Assembly: GCA_963823675.1 (NCBI GenBank)
Contig: CAWGMT010000020.1
Location: 1-64,000, forward strand
Origin: CAWGMT01 sp963823675
GTDB lineage: Bacteria > Planctomycetota > Planctomycetia > Isosphaerales > Isosphaeraceae
DNA: 64,000 nt
Direction of reading: 5' to 3'
Below are positions 18,782 to 28,277 of this stretch, in pieces; the stretch's first letter is position 1, and each line of letters starts with the position of its first letter. A program made the position numbers and the translations under genes. The notes beneath the pieces are model-generated. The model was not told the origin of the DNA. It was given only the letters and a program-made list of their open reading frames with translations, and ran no database searches.

Positions 18782-19291
18782 TCACTCCCCCGGCCGCATT
18801 GCGCGTTCAAGAGCCGTTGCGAGCGCCTCCGGCCGCTGGCTGCCGATCAGGAGCTTTGATCCGTCCATCAGCTCCAACCGCACGCCGCGGTTGCCACGCG
18901 CGATCAGCACGCGCTCGCCGTCGCGCCCCCGGCGAATTCCCCAGAAGCCGTAATCGGCGATCGGCCGGAACGTCACGACTTCGATCTTTTTGATCGTGGC
19001 AATCGGCACAATTCGCCGATAGGTCGGTACCCAGCCGAACCAGACCCCGACGTCGGTGGGGATGACCTCGGTGGTCATCTGCAACAAGAAGAAGACGATG
19101 ACCATCAAGAGCGACAGCCCGACGGCCAGACCCAGCAAAAGCTCGAGCGACCAGGCGCGTCTGTGAGCCAGGCCCAGTCCTGTGAGGACCGAGCCCAGTG
19201 CGATCAGGGCATAGACCCGCCAGTCGAAGTACTGTTCCTCACGGAACACGACCACCGCGGGCCGGAGGGCCGCCACGGACGACACGTTCAT
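18782..19291 (-). CDS. Two-span membrane protein with a PH-like C-terminal domain, hypothetical
   Basis: 169 residues. Two hydrophobic segments (VYALIALGSVLTGLGLA and LLLGLAVGLSLLMVIVFFLL) are followed by a soluble domain of alternating strands: GWVPTYRRIVPIATIKKIEV, GVRLELMDGSKLLIG, then a final helix PEALATALERAM. This resembles small membrane proteins with a bacterial PH-like fold. The start overlaps the stop of the upstream isomerase in an ATGA, so they form an operon. Function unknown. Confidence 0.8.
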   Translation of the reverse strand: MNVSSVAALRPAVVVFREEQYFDWRVYALIALGSVLTGLGLAHRRAWSLELLLGLAVGLSLLMVIVFFLLQMTTEVIPTDVGVWFGWVPTYRRIVPIATIKKIEVVTFRPIADYGFWGIRRGRDGERVLIARGNRGVRLELMDGSKLLIGSQRPEALATALERAMRPGE

Positions 19292-20134
19292 GACCCTCCT
19301 GAAAATTCCGTCGAGTCTGAATTCCAGCGGCCAAGCACGCGGCAAAGAGCCTGATAACCCAGGTCGGCAACCCGGTCGGCCGAGACTTGCCAGAGATGCG
19401 GATTCAGCACCTCGAGCGAGACGTGGCCGTCATAGCCGATACCGTCCAAGCTGGTCGAGGATCGGCCCGAGCTGGAAATCGCCCTCACCCGGCAAGATAC
19501 GGTCGCGGTCGCCTGCCAGCTCGCGCGGCGTGCCGCTCAGGTCGCAAACCTGAACCCACGCCAGGTTTTGCGCGGTCAAGTAGGCCAGGTCCTCGAATTT
19601 GCTCGGCCCCGTGTAGTAGTGGAAGGCATCGAAACAGACGCCGGCGTTGCTGGCGCCGGATTGCGCAATCAACGCCACGGCTGTCTCCAGACACGAACAG
19701 AGCGCCGACGAGCTCTGAAACTCGAGCGCGATCCGCACGCCGAATCGAAGCGCGAGCTCGGCGGCTTCGCCCAGCGCCACGATCGCGCGGCCAAAGTCGT
19801 CGGCCCGGGGCCGCTGCGCGAAGTCCGGGGAGACGATGAGCGTCGCGACCCCGAGCTCGGCGAGCAATTCCAGTCGCCGCTGGTAGTGCTGCCAGTGCGC
19901 TGCGCGCTCCTCGCCCTGAGAGAGGAGCAAACCTCCCTGAGAAGCCGCGGCGACCGGCTTGACGGCATTTCGCTCGAACATCGCGCGAACCTCCTCGAGC
20001 GAATGCGATTCCAGGAACGCTTCGAGCTTGGTCAGCCAGAGCTCGACTGCCCGCCAACCGCTCCGGCCGTAGACCGTCGGGTCGGCTTCAAAGGCGTTGT
20101 TCAGGGTTGTCGCTTGGCTGATACAGGGCTTCAT
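19288..20134 (-). CDS. Sugar phosphate isomerase/epimerase (TIM barrel), one frameshift
   Basis: About 282 residues of the xylose-isomerase-like TIM-barrel family. Features: MKPCISQATTLNN start, acidic metal-site candidates in IALEFQSS, GVCFDAFHYYTG and WVQVCDLSG. The frame ends at 19430 in QLGRYRL, but a shift near 19448 restores DGIGYDGHVSLEVLNPHLW, the usual last strand with the metal-binding Glu, and continues to a TGA at 19288. The stop overlaps the ATG of the downstream membrane protein. Substrate unknown. Confidence 0.85.
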
Positions 20135-20146
20135 GGGACGTCGAGG

Positions 20147-21670
20147 TCAACCTTCGGCCGGGATTGGCTGCCCTTCCAGAAGATCGCCAATCGCAGAGAC
20201 GATGCCCGCGGCCGCAACACGCCATTGACGGCAACTGTCGCGGTCGCGCACGGTCACGGAGCCGTCACCCGCAGTCTGGCTGTCGACCGTGATGCAGAAC
20301 GGCGTGCCCGCTTCGTCTTGCCGCCGATAGCGCCGCCCGATCGCGCCCTTTTCATCGTAGAAGACGTTAAAGTGCCGCTTGAGCTCACGGTAGATCTTTT
20401 CGGCGATTTCGGGCATTCCGTCCCGCTTCACCAGGGGAAAAACCGCCGCCTTGATCGGAGCGATCCGCGGGTGAAACTTGAGCACGGTCCGCGCCTCGCC
20501 CCCCACTTGGTCCTCCGTGTACGCCTCGCAAAGAAATGCCAGGGTCGCCCGGTCGGCACCCGCCGAAGGCTCGACAACGTGGGGCACGAACCGCTCTTTT
20601 CGCTCCTCGTCGAAATAGCTCAGGTCCTTGCCGCTGAATTTCATGTGCTGGCCGAGGTCGTAATCACTGCGATGGGCAATCCCCTCGAGCTCGCTGATCG
20701 CGAACGGAAACGCATATTCGATGTCGGCCGTGGCCGTCGAGTAGAAGGCCAGTTCCTCCGGCCCGTGGTCCCGCAACCGCAGCCGGTCGGATCGCAGGCC
20801 CAGGTCGACGTACCACTGAAACCGCGCCTTGCGCCAGTAGGAATACCATTCCGTCGCTTCCTGGGGCCGGCAGAAGTACTCGATCTCCATCTGCTCGAAC
20901 TCGCGCGAGCGGAAGGTGAAGTTACGGGGGTTGATTTCGTTGCGAAAGCTTTTGCCGATCTGGGCGATACCGAAGGGGAGCTTGACGCGACCCGTGTCGA
21001 CGACGTTCTTGAAATTGGCGAAGATCCCCTGGGCCGTCTCGGGTCGGAGGTAGGCAACGTTTGACTCATGCTCGAGAGCCCCGACGAAGGTCTTGAACAT
21101 CAGGTTGAATGCCCGGGGCTCGGTGAGCGTCCCGCGTTCGTCGGTCGACGGACCGATGACCTTCTCACGGTCGGTGGCGTCGAGCTGCATGTAAGGGATG
21201 ATCGCTGGCGGCGCGATCGGTTTTCCGAACCGCTTGGCCAGCTTGGCCGCCCTTTTCTCGGGATTCTCGGCGGCCTCTTCCGGCGTGCCGCCCAGCCCCG
21301 CGATCCATGCTTCGGTCGGCTCTCCCTTGTGGTTCACGGCCGGGAAGATATAGGCAAATACAAAGAGCTGGTCGGCTCGATACCGTTCCTTGGTCGCCCG
21401 GCAGTCGACCATGGGGTCGGAGAACCCCCCGACATGCCCCGACGCTTCCCAGACGCGCGGGTTCATGATGATCGACGAATCCAGACCGACCATGTCGTCG
21501 CGCATCCGGACGTTGTCGCGCCACCACGCTTCCTTGATGTTTCGCTTCAGCTCCACCCCGAGCGGACCGTAGTCCCAGAACCCATTGATCCCGCCGTAGA
21601 TCTCGCTCGATGGAAATACGAACCCGCGCCGCTTGCAGAGCGAGACCAGCTTGTCCATGTCGTCCAGCAT
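20147..21670 (-). CDS. glyS: Glycyl-tRNA synthetase, alpha2 class II type
   Basis: Charges tRNA-Gly. 507 residues, single-chain type, unlike the alpha2beta2 enzyme of many bacteria. Class II motif regions are seen: SSEIYGGINGFWDYGPLG near the N-terminus, RPETAQGIFANF and FRNEINPRNFTFRSREFEQM (motif 2), and the C-terminal anticodon-binding domain with YDEKGAIGRRYRRQDEAGTP and TVRDRDS. The ATG at 21670 has AAAGG 7 bases before it; a further in-frame ATG is 4 codons downstream. comB lies 66 bp upstream on the same strand. The reading frame is intact. Confidence 0.96.
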   Translation of the reverse strand: MLDDMDKLVSLCKRRGFVFPSSEIYGGINGFWDYGPLGVELKRNIKEAWWRDNVRMRDDMVGLDSSIIMNPRVWEASGHVGGFSDPMVDCRATKERYRADQLFVFAYIFPAVNHKGEPTEAWIAGLGGTPEEAAENPEKRAAKLAKRFGKPIAPPAIIPYMQLDATDREKVIGPSTDERGTLTEPRAFNLMFKTFVGALEHESNVAYLRPETAQGIFANFKNVVDTGRVKLPFGIAQIGKSFRNEINPRNFTFRSREFEQMEIEYFCRPQEATEWYSYWRKARFQWYVDLGLRSDRLRLRDHGPEELAFYSTATADIEYAFPFAISELEGIAHRSDYDLGQHMKFSGKDLSYFDEERKERFVPHVVEPSAGADRATLAFLCEAYTEDQVGGEARTVLKFHPRIAPIKAAVFPLVKRDGMPEIAEKIYRELKRHFNVFYDEKGAIGRRYRRQDEAGTPFCITVDSQTAGDGSVTVRDRDSCRQWRVAAAGIVSAIGDLLEGQPIPAEG

Positions 21671-21735
21671 ATCGTCACCTTTCCAGGGGACACGACCTTG
21701 GCAGGGCCCGCCCCAATTCGCATCGGTTCCCCAGA

Positions 21736-22531
21736 TCAAACAGCCACGATCCGCACCGGGTCACGGTCCTGGCACACTTCGGCCACCAGGCTGAAGCGAT
21801 CGAACGCGGCGGCATCGTCGATATCGCCGGCCCTTCCGATCCGTTGCACATTCTGCCCTCCTCGACCCAGACAGAGCAACCTCGAAAGCGGGCGCTCCCG
21901 CTGGTATCGCTCCACGTCCAACCACTCGGACACCACGATCAATGCCTCGTCGTTGCCCAGACGACGGCCCTCGGGCTCGGTGCCGCCGGCCGGCAAGAGC
22001 AGTCGCGCTGCCAGCGCCCCGCGAGCAACGAATCCTCCAGACTGATGAATCCCTCCGTCCCGGCACACACAATATGAAGCGGCGCCGGTCTCTCCTCTGA
22101 AACTTGACCACCATCGCATCGACCGTTGCGGTCAAGTTGGCAAAGCTGGCGATATAGACGCGCCTGGCCTCGAGGCTAGACAGTATCGCTCGCGTGCCGT
22201 TGGTGGTGGTCATCACCAAAGTCTTGCCAGCGCAAGCCTCTGCGGTAAAGTCAGCCGGCGAATTGCCCAGCGCGAAACCCGGAATCGGCAAACCCAGACG
22301 TTCGCCGGCCAGGAGCGCCGTGCCAGCCGGCAGCCTCGACGCAACGGACTTGGCCTCGTCAATCTCACCACACGGAATCACCGCCTGGCACCCGGCTGCC
22401 AGCGCATGAACCATGACCGTCGTTGTGCGCAGAACATCCACGACAACCACCATGGCGCCAGGGAGACTTCCCGGCGGAATCAGGCTCGGGAGTAGATGCA
22501 CAAATACCGTCGGCCGGTCAGTCGAAACCAT
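21736..22531 (-). CDS. comB: 2-phosphosulfolactate phosphatase (ComB family), frameshifted
   Basis: Family known from coenzyme M synthesis (removes phosphate from 2-phosphosulfolactate); many bacterial homologues have no assigned role. About 265 residues. MVVVVDVLRTTTVMVHALAA, ALLAGERLGLPIPGFALGNS and TLVMTTTNGTRAI are the family motifs. Near 22085 the frame degrades and the expected HIVCAGTEGFISLEDSLLAG appears in another frame for about 20 residues. After about 22025 a third frame gives ALAARLLLPAG to the TAG/stop at 21736. Two indels within 60 bp are needed. I chose the ATG at 22531 as the start of the conserved domain. Confidence 0.85.
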
Positions 22532-22568
22532 ACTTGCGGTTGCGTGTTGAGGCGCTGGCCGGAAATCA

Positions 22569-22592
22569 GTGTCGCCTTCCGCTCCGCGAAAG
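22569..22592. repeat. Dispersed GTGTCGCCTTTCGCTCCGCGA-type motif (copy 1)
   Basis: GTGTCGCCTTCCGCTCCGCG is shared, with one or two changes, with 51129-51150 and 61211-61232. All three are at gene borders. Confidence 0.55.
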
Positions 22593-22887
22593 ACGACTCT
22601 CCAGGAAGTTATTCTCAGCCAGTTCCTCAGTAACCCTCCCAAGGCAAATCTCGTGACAACGTTGAAGATTATGGCATATCCAAGCCAATTTGGGGAATCA
22701 TTGGCTCTGTGCGAAATCTCGCCTTGTCCGTTGCCTCGGCAAGATGCGTAAACATAGGCAGCCCGCCGATCGTCACTTTCCCGCGACCTTTCGACTTCCC
22801 CGTCCGGCCGCTTTACGATAGGCTTCGACCCGCCCAAACCGTGTGTCTATACTGCAACGCGAGCGTTTGTCAGCCACTTGTTTGCAC

Positions 22888-22904
22888 GGTGGGTGCAACC
22901 CACC
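22888..22904. repeat. GGTGGGTGCAACCCACC palindrome
   Basis: A near-perfect 17-base palindrome. Related copies, in opposite senses, are at 25880-25896 and 25914-25931. Confidence 0.6.
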
Positions 22905-23063
22905 GCAAACGGCGTGAGGCTGGTGAGTTGCAACCACCCCTCACTGACGCCGACGTTGCCTTGCGAGGTTCAAAAGAGCAAAGCGTTCGCAACGGACAAC
23001 GCAGCCCGAGATCAAGCACCGCCGGTAGTTTGAGTACCATCAGGTCACTACTGAGGTGCATGG

Positions 23064-23897
23064 ATGCACGAGCCGAAAGGACATTATGTTCCGTTAGGGG
23101 GTCCCCGGCGCTTCATTGGGGATCTGGTCCACTTTGCCCGTCAGATTCCCTCGGCGCCCGTCAGCCGGTCGTTTCAGGTCGCCGATCTCTTCGGTCCGAG
23201 AACGGTTCACCCGGCTCGACCCTCATGGGCGTGTCTGTTCATGAAAGCCTACGCGCTGGTTGGCGCCGAACACGCCCCTCTCAGACGCCAGCTTCTGCAA
23301 TTTCCGTGGCCGCGATTGTACGAACACCCATGGATGAACTGCGCGATGGCTATCGAGCGAATTTACCAGGGTGAAGAGGGTGTGTTCGTCGGCATCTTTC
23401 GGGCACCGGACCAGCAGTCGTTGACCCAGCTCCAGCAAGCGGTGACTTGGTACAAGACAGAAAGCGTCGAGAAAGTCGGCTTCTACCGGATGGAACTTCG
23501 ATTCAGTAATGCCCCGACGCCGATCCGGCGGCTCTTGTGGTGGGGAGCGCTCAACGTCTCCGGCTTCAAGCGGACCAAGCGTTTTGGCACTTTCGGATTG
23601 TCCAGTTACGGCTCGCTGGGGGCCGAGCAGATTCATCCCATTTCGCCCTTGACCACGACCCTGACTTATGGACCGATCGACCCGGCGACCGGCCAGGTTA
23701 CGGTCAAGCTGATCTACGATCATCGCGTCCTTGACGGGGCCTACGTCGCCCGGCGACTGCGCGACGTCGAGGAGGTGCTCAATAGCGCGATCCTCGCCGA
23801 GTTGCGCAGTAGCGACTCCACACTGCAGATCGAGCACCACGCGGGACCGCCGCCCCTCGTCGGACCACTTCTGAAGCCCCATCTGCCGCTGGCTTAA
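23064..23897 (+). CDS. Stand-alone 2-oxoacid dehydrogenase E2-type acyltransferase domain protein
   Basis: 277 residues. The end of the protein has KLIYDHRVLDGAYVARRL, matching the catalytic His/Asp motif of dihydrolipoamide acyltransferases and chloramphenicol acetyltransferase (DHRxxDG). The front half has the RxFQVADLFGPR and MNCAMAIERIYQGEEGVF sections expected of that fold. There is no lipoyl domain or peripheral subunit-binding domain, so this is a free catalytic domain, not a normal E2 subunit. Its stop overlaps that of the convergent membrane-protein gene (TTAA). The substrate is unknown. Confidence 0.85.
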   Translation: MHEPKGHYVPLGGPRRFIGDLVHFARQIPSAPVSRSFQVADLFGPRTVHPARPSWACLFMKAYALVGAEHAPLRRQLLQFPWPRLYEHPWMNCAMAIERIYQGEEGVFVGIFRAPDQQSLTQLQQAVTWYKTESVEKVGFYRMELRFSNAPTPIRRLLWWGALNVSGFKRTKRFGTFGLSSYGSLGAEQIHPISPLTTTLTYGPIDPATGQVTVKLIYDHRVLDGAYVARRLRDVEEVLNSAILAELRSSDSTLQIEHHAGPPPLVGPLLKPHLPLA

Positions 23898-24751
23898 GTT
23901 GTGGTGTCGCCGACTTCCTGGTCGGTTGTGATCCGCACGTCCAGACGGCTCATGACCTTCTTGAGCGCCTGTTCCTTGGCTGTGATGAAGAGCACGTTGT
24001 CGAGGACCAAGGCCTTGGCGACGTTGGGGACGTGTAGCACCAACCGTCCCGACCCGAGCATCACCCACTCCAGGACGTCGGGAATCTCCTTGTCGAATTT
24101 CAGGTTCATGGTCGGATAGCGCTCGAGGTCCGAGAGCGGTCCGTGGTGGTGCAGAATCTCGTTGGGCATGATCTCCCAGTAGTCCAGCCAGCGCGTCACG
24201 TAGATGACGGCGAAGACCAACATCAAGGTGACGAAGACCATGATATAAAAGCCTTTGTTGGCCACTGCGTAGATTCCGCTGTAGACGACGTGGATCGGCT
24301 TCATCAGGTCCCAGTGAAAGACCGCGCCCAACCAGAGCAAGAAGAAGAGGCCGAAAAGGATCCCGAGAATCACCGCCACGAGCGTGAAGCGGGGGAAGTC
24401 CAAGGCCATCACCAGCAGGTTGAACGCGAACATCCCCAGGAAGAGCATCGCCAGCAGATTCTGCGGCGTCAGGAATCGATCGACCTTGGTCAGGCTCGTG
24501 GCGGGTATGTCGCTCAAGTCATGTTCCGGCGACAGTTGTGTGGGGTCAACGGCGGACTTGATCGACTTGGTTGGATCGTGCGTCCGGTCGTGAATGATCG
24601 ACATACCGAGCGCGCAGACCAGAGCGACGATCGCGGTCGGATACAAGAAGATCACCTTGGGCCACATGAAGATCCGGATCCCCTTTTCGATATGCTGGAC
24701 CGGGGTCGGCGATGACGAAGGCGCTGGCGATGGCTTCGCGTTGGTTGACAT
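23894..24751 (-). CDS. Four-span membrane protein, hypothetical
   Basis: About 285 residues. The N-terminus is Ser/Pro-rich (AKPSPAPSSSPTPVQH). Transmembrane segments are at about residues 30-50, 98-117, 122-143 and 165-187 (VIFLYPTAIVALVCALGMSI; LLAMLFLGMFAFNLLVMAL; LVAVILGILFGLFFLLWLG; GFYIMVFVTLMLVFAVIYVT). A C-terminal cytosolic domain of about 90 residues follows with KFDKEIPDVLEWVMLGSGRL. I prefer the ATG at 24751 over an upstream in-frame TTG. No family recognised. Confidence 0.8.
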   Translation of the reverse strand: MSTNAKPSPAPSSSPTPVQHIEKGIRIFMWPKVIFLYPTAIVALVCALGMSIIHDRTHDPTKSIKSAVDPTQLSPEHDLSDIPATSLTKVDRFLTPQNLLAMLFLGMFAFNLLVMALDFPRFTLVAVILGILFGLFFLLWLGAVFHWDLMKPIHVVYSGIYAVANKGFYIMVFVTLMLVFAVIYVTRWLDYWEIMPNEILHHHGPLSDLERYPTMNLKFDKEIPDVLEWVMLGSGRLVLHVPNVAKALVLDNVLFITAKEQALKKVMSRLDVRITTDQEVGDTTT

Positions 24752-24999
24752 AGGTGGCAAGCTCCGGGCTATACGTCGTGACGATGACCAGCCGCCGGCT
24801 AACGATCGTCACATTCAATGACTGTGCCGAGTGTTCGGGAGAGGACATCCTAACGCCCTGCCATCCCTGGGTAAAGTCCCTCAATTCCCGTGAGGAATCT
24901 CCGGCAAACCGCCTCGCCGTTTCGCTTCGGCCGCTTTCCTTAACAGCTTTTCGTGCCTGCGATCGAAACCTTGCAACCGGAGGGTCACGAATTGGGCAT

Positions 25000-25728
25000 T
25001 CAGATGACGCGGGCCCGCTTGAGTCGGCCGACGAACTGGCTGTGCTTGGGGGAATTCAGGCCCTGCTCGAGGGTCGCCTTGACGGTCGCCTTGTCGCCGC
25101 GCACCAAGGCGGCCGGATCCAGCCAGAGACCGGGAAAGACCGTGCTGCGCAGGATGCCGTCGGCCGCCGGAGGCATCAGCTTGAATCGCCGCTTGCGGTT
25201 CACGAACCAGTCGACCTCCCTGTCCAGCACGCGCCAGACGACGTACTCGCGAACGCCGTTGCGCCGGTAGGCGTTCAGCTTTTTTCCCAGGTCGTAACTG
25301 GCGCTGCTGGACGCAACTTCGGCGACAAGCTCGGGCGCTCCCTCGATGTAATCATCCTCGCTGATGCGGGCCTGTCCACCGTAATCGGGCCGGATGATCA
25401 GAAAACCATCGGGTTGAGGCTCGTTATCGAGGTCGAGGCGCACGCTGCTGTTATCACCCGCCTCGACCCCGGGTGTGTCGGTTTCATAATTCGCTAGCCA
25501 GGCAACCAGCCTGGTATGCGGGTGGCCGTGCCGCCGATAACGGACCGGTGAGGGCATGTAAACCTCTCCTTCGATCAGCTCAGCCTTTTTGAGTTCAGGC
25601 ATCGCATCGTATCGGCGCTCAAACTCCGCGCGGGTCAGCCGGTCGCCATTCTCCAGTGGCAGGATGGCACCGTTGCACGGAACCTTTGTCGCCTCGGCGA
25701 ACTTGGCTTGGGGCTTTGACACGGCCAT
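25000..25728 (-). CDS. Uma2-family (DUF820) PD-(D/E)XK endonuclease-like protein
   Basis: 242 residues. Uma2 signatures are ELIEGEVYMPSP near residue 50, HTRLVAWLANYE, then QPDGFLIIRPD, and PELVAEVASSS followed by YDLGKKLNAYRRNGVREYVVW. The Asp and Glu-Val-Ala correspond to the PD-(D/E)XK nuclease core. Such proteins are numerous in cyanobacteria and planctomycetes and their function is unsettled. The frame is intact; a second, broken member is at 55082. Confidence 0.9.
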   Translation of the reverse strand: MAVSKPQAKFAEATKVPCNGAILPLENGDRLTRAEFERRYDAMPELKKAELIEGEVYMPSPVRYRRHGHPHTRLVAWLANYETDTPGVEAGDNSSVRLDLDNEPQPDGFLIIRPDYGGQARISEDDYIEGAPELVAEVASSSASYDLGKKLNAYRRNGVREYVVWRVLDREVDWFVNRKRRFKLMPPAADGILRSTVFPGLWLDPAALVRGDKATVKATLEQGLNSPKHSQFVGRLKRARVI

Positions 25729-26048
25729 GGGATTGGCCTCCAGAGGCCGATTTCTGACTTCGAAGGTGGTCGCCGATCATCATACGCAACTTCGGACCGG
25801 GCGGGCAACGCAACCACCGGCAATCACGAATCGCGGGCTGGCTTAGATACTTCGCACGGCAACGACGGCATTATTGGAGGGTGGGCGCAACCCACCGCCC
25901 GCACATCGTTTCCGGTGGGTTGCACCCAACCTACAAATGGCTCACCAGTGCCCGCGTGCAGTATAAGAGTGGCTAGTTGAGTGTTCCGCGTGGGGTATGA
26001 TTGGTCGAAAATGTCTGCGGGGGTGCGCGGATCGAGCCGGGAGCAAAC
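25729..26048. other. Divergent intergenic region with inverted palindromes
   Basis: Between Uma2 (minus) and queE (plus). Two GGTGGG...CCCACC palindromes lie at 25880-25896 and 25914-25931. GTATGAT-like AT-rich text near 25990-26005 may be the queE promoter, but no clear -35/-10 pair was found. Confidence 0.45.
25880..25931. repeat. Pair of GGTGGGCGCAACCCACC-type palindromes
   Basis: GGTGGGCGCAACCCACC (25880-25896) and GGTGGGTTGCACCCAACC (25914-25931), separated by 17 bases. The second is close to the reverse complement of the first, so the pair can form one larger hairpin. Confidence 0.6.
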
Positions 26049-26842
26049 ATGTCTCGTGTCGTGTTCGAGGATCGTGATCGTCAGCCGGTCGGCGGCCCGG
26101 AACCGGGGGGAAGCTCGGTGGCGGGGCTGGCTCTGCCCGTCGTTTCGATGCCGGCCGCTCAGCTTGCGCGTCTCAAACCGCTGGAAGGCAAGCCGGCGGG
26201 GACGCTCCTCGTCCACGAGATCTACCGCAGCTTGCAGGGGGAGAGTACTTTTGCCGGGCTCCCCTGTGTCTTTATCCGGTTAACGGCCTGTCATCTACGT
26301 TGCGTTTATTGCGACACGCCGCATGCCTTTGCGCAGGGCGAAGTATTTTCGAGTTGGACCAGATTGTCGCCAGGGCGCTTCGACTTGGCGATGCTCTGGT
26401 CGAGATAACCGGGGGCGAGCCTCTCTTGCAGCCGGAGGTCTACCCCCTCATGACCGGGCTCGCCGACGCCGGTAAAACCGTTTTGCTGGAAACCAGTGGC
26501 GCGATCGACATCGCCGCGGTCGATCCCCGGGTGCGCGTGATTCTCGATGTCAAAACACCGGGCTCCGGGGAAAGTGCGGCCAACCTCTGGACCAACGTTG
26601 ATCGGCTCAAGCCGGGCGACGAGGTCAAGGTGGTCGTATGCGACCGCGCTGATTTCGACTGGGCGACTGCGATCGTCGGTCAGCGGCGGCTCTACGAACG
26701 CTGTCCGGTTCTCTTCAGCGCGGCGTTCGGACTGGTCAATCCCGCCGAACTGGCCGGCTGGGTCCTCGAATCACGACTGCCGATCCGGCTTCAACTTCAG
26801 CAGCACAAGATCCTCTGGGACCCGATGGCGCACGGCGTCTGA
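26049..26842 (+). CDS. queE: 7-carboxy-7-deazaguanine synthase QueE, one frameshift
   Basis: Radical SAM enzyme of queuosine/7-deazapurine synthesis, converting 6-carboxytetrahydropterin to CDG. About 264 residues. IYRSLQGESTFAGLPCVFIR precedes the Fe-S motif CHLRCVYC (CxxxCxxC). A frameshift near 26347 lies in a TTTT run, after GEVF. The next frame gives ELDQIVARALRLGD, EITGGEPLLQPEVYP, LLETSGAIDI, ILDVKTPGSGE and the C-terminal RLQLQQHKILWDP. The ATG at 26049 starts an N-terminal extension of about 40 residues before the core. No other queuosine gene lies nearby. Confidence 0.92.
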
Positions 26843-26946
26843 ATGATTCTGCCGCGAGCAAGATCACCGACCGCCTGCCTGGCGCCGCCAAGCCCAAGTG
26901 CAACGAGCGAGAGAACGTCAACAGCCGGTCGTAACCGGCCGGGGTG

Positions 26947-27183
26947 CTACCACCCCAATGATGGGCGCAGGCCGACGCAGTATTGCAAGACGACGAGCAG
27001 TACCACGTAGGCCACAATACGCAGCAGCATGCGGGAGAAGTTGCGGACCACCAGGCGGAGGTTCAGACCCGAGGCCCTCCGCTCGACGCCGCTTTGGACC
27101 GCGATCACACCTCCGACAAATAAAAGCAGCAGGATGGGAAGTACGACCCACGCCTCCTTGATTTGATGGCCCGTAATCAACAT
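26947..27183 (-). CDS. Small two-span membrane protein, hypothetical
   Basis: 78 residues with two hydrophobic helices (WVVLPILLLLFVGGVIAV and LLRIVAYVVLLVVLQYCVGL), joined by a basic loop RRASGLNLRLVVRNFSR. GGAG lies 8 bases before the ATG. It is convergent with queE. Function unknown. Confidence 0.65.
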   Translation of the reverse strand: MLITGHQIKEAWVVLPILLLLFVGGVIAVQSGVERRASGLNLRLVVRNFSRMLLRIVAYVVLLVVLQYCVGLRPSLGW

Positions 27184-27452
27184 CCTTTAGACTCCCCAAG
27201 GTGTTGCAGCAATGAATAAGGGGGTCGATCGAAGATGAACCGCACAGCAAGCACCGAAGTGACATCCGGCAAGAACCGTGCCAGTTTCAGGAGCCGCGTC
27301 ACGAATTGAAAACTACCTCGCGTCTTTCGTCGAGGCGAAAAAAATTGAGGCTTTTCGGGTAATCTCGGTCCCATGGGTCGGAATCCTGCCGATCAGGTCG
27401 ATTAATTCCGCGATGCCGATCAAGCGGAAGATGCGGGTCGAGCTGACCGTGC

Positions 27453-28277
27453 TCAATTTGAAAGGGGAAGACACTGGTCGTCGGACAGTCGAAATAGGTT
27501 TCGCGCGTTCGCGGTCGTGACGGCGGCGAGATCATTGTCCGAAAGACCATGAATCTCGGCCAGTTGATGACCGGTCAAGACGACCCGGGCAGGTTCATTG
27601 GTCTTTCCGCGGAAAGGGTGGGGGCTCAAGTAGGGGCTATCGGTCTCGACCAGCAAGCGGTCGAGCGGCACGCGGGCGGCCGCCGCACGTAGCGAGTCGA
27701 GTCCCTTATTGGTAAAGGTGAGCATGCCGGCGAATGAGATCGAGAGTCCCGAGCGCAACGAAGGCCTCGGCGTCCTCGCAAGATCCAGTAAATGCGTGCA
27801 TGACTCCCCGTATGGGCCGCTCCAGTCGCTTCAGCAGCTCGATGATATCACGCTGACAATCGCGGCAATGGATCACGACCGGTAGATCATGCTGGTATGC
27901 CAGAGCCAGGTGACGCTCGAACCAGGATTGTTGATCTTCGAACGGCGTACGATCCCAGTAGCGGTCGAGGCCGGTCTCGCCAAGGGCAACCACGCACGGT
28001 TGAGTGATAAGTTCGGAAATCGATGACCAATCTGCTTCGGTCGCGTCCGCCGCGTCGTTGGGGTGGATTCCGACGGCAGCGAAGACGCCCGGTCGGGCCT
28101 GGGCAATCTCTACCAGCTCAGAGCTGTCGGCAGCGGTGGTGCGATGGCGATCACCTGAGCAACGCCAGCGCGACGAGCCCGGTCGAGTATGGCGGGAAGT
28201 TGCGTGTGCAGACGTTCAGAAGCCAGGTGGGCGTGGGTATCGACCCACATCGTGGTGTCGGCAGCCAGGTCGTTCAT
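27453..28277 (-). CDS. tatD: TatD-family metal-dependent hydrolase/DNase, two frameshifts
   Basis: About 275 residues. All metal-site motifs of TatD are present when frames are joined: VDTHAHLAS at the N-terminus, VVALGETGLDRYWDRTPF, VVIHCRDCQRDI, VMHAFTGSCEDAEAF, and LLVETDSPYLSPHPFRGK with the conserved C-terminal NEPARV. Shifts are near 28139 (a missing base in the run encoding IAIATTAADSS) and 27749 (a G/C run, before GLSISFAGMLTF). I chose the ATG at 28277; another in-frame ATG lies 9 codons on, next to the HxH motif. It is divergent from nusA. Confidence 0.9.

Larger units (their letters stand above)
22532..23063. other. Divergent intergenic region with palindromes
   Basis: It separates comB (minus) from the acyltransferase gene (plus). 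It holds a CTTTCGCTCCGCGA-type repeat (22569-22592) and a palindrome at 22888-22904. No convincing coding frame was seen. Confidence 0.6.

Noticed and set aside
19568..21064. 498-codon open frame on the plus strand over glyS and the isomerase
   Set aside because: It is antisense to clear glyS coding sequence and has Arg/Val/Asp-rich composition typical of the reverse frame of GC-rich genes.
26001..26048. Earlier in-frame start of queE at 26001
   Set aside because: The ATG at 26049 follows a gene-free AT-richer region; residues before it show no coding character.
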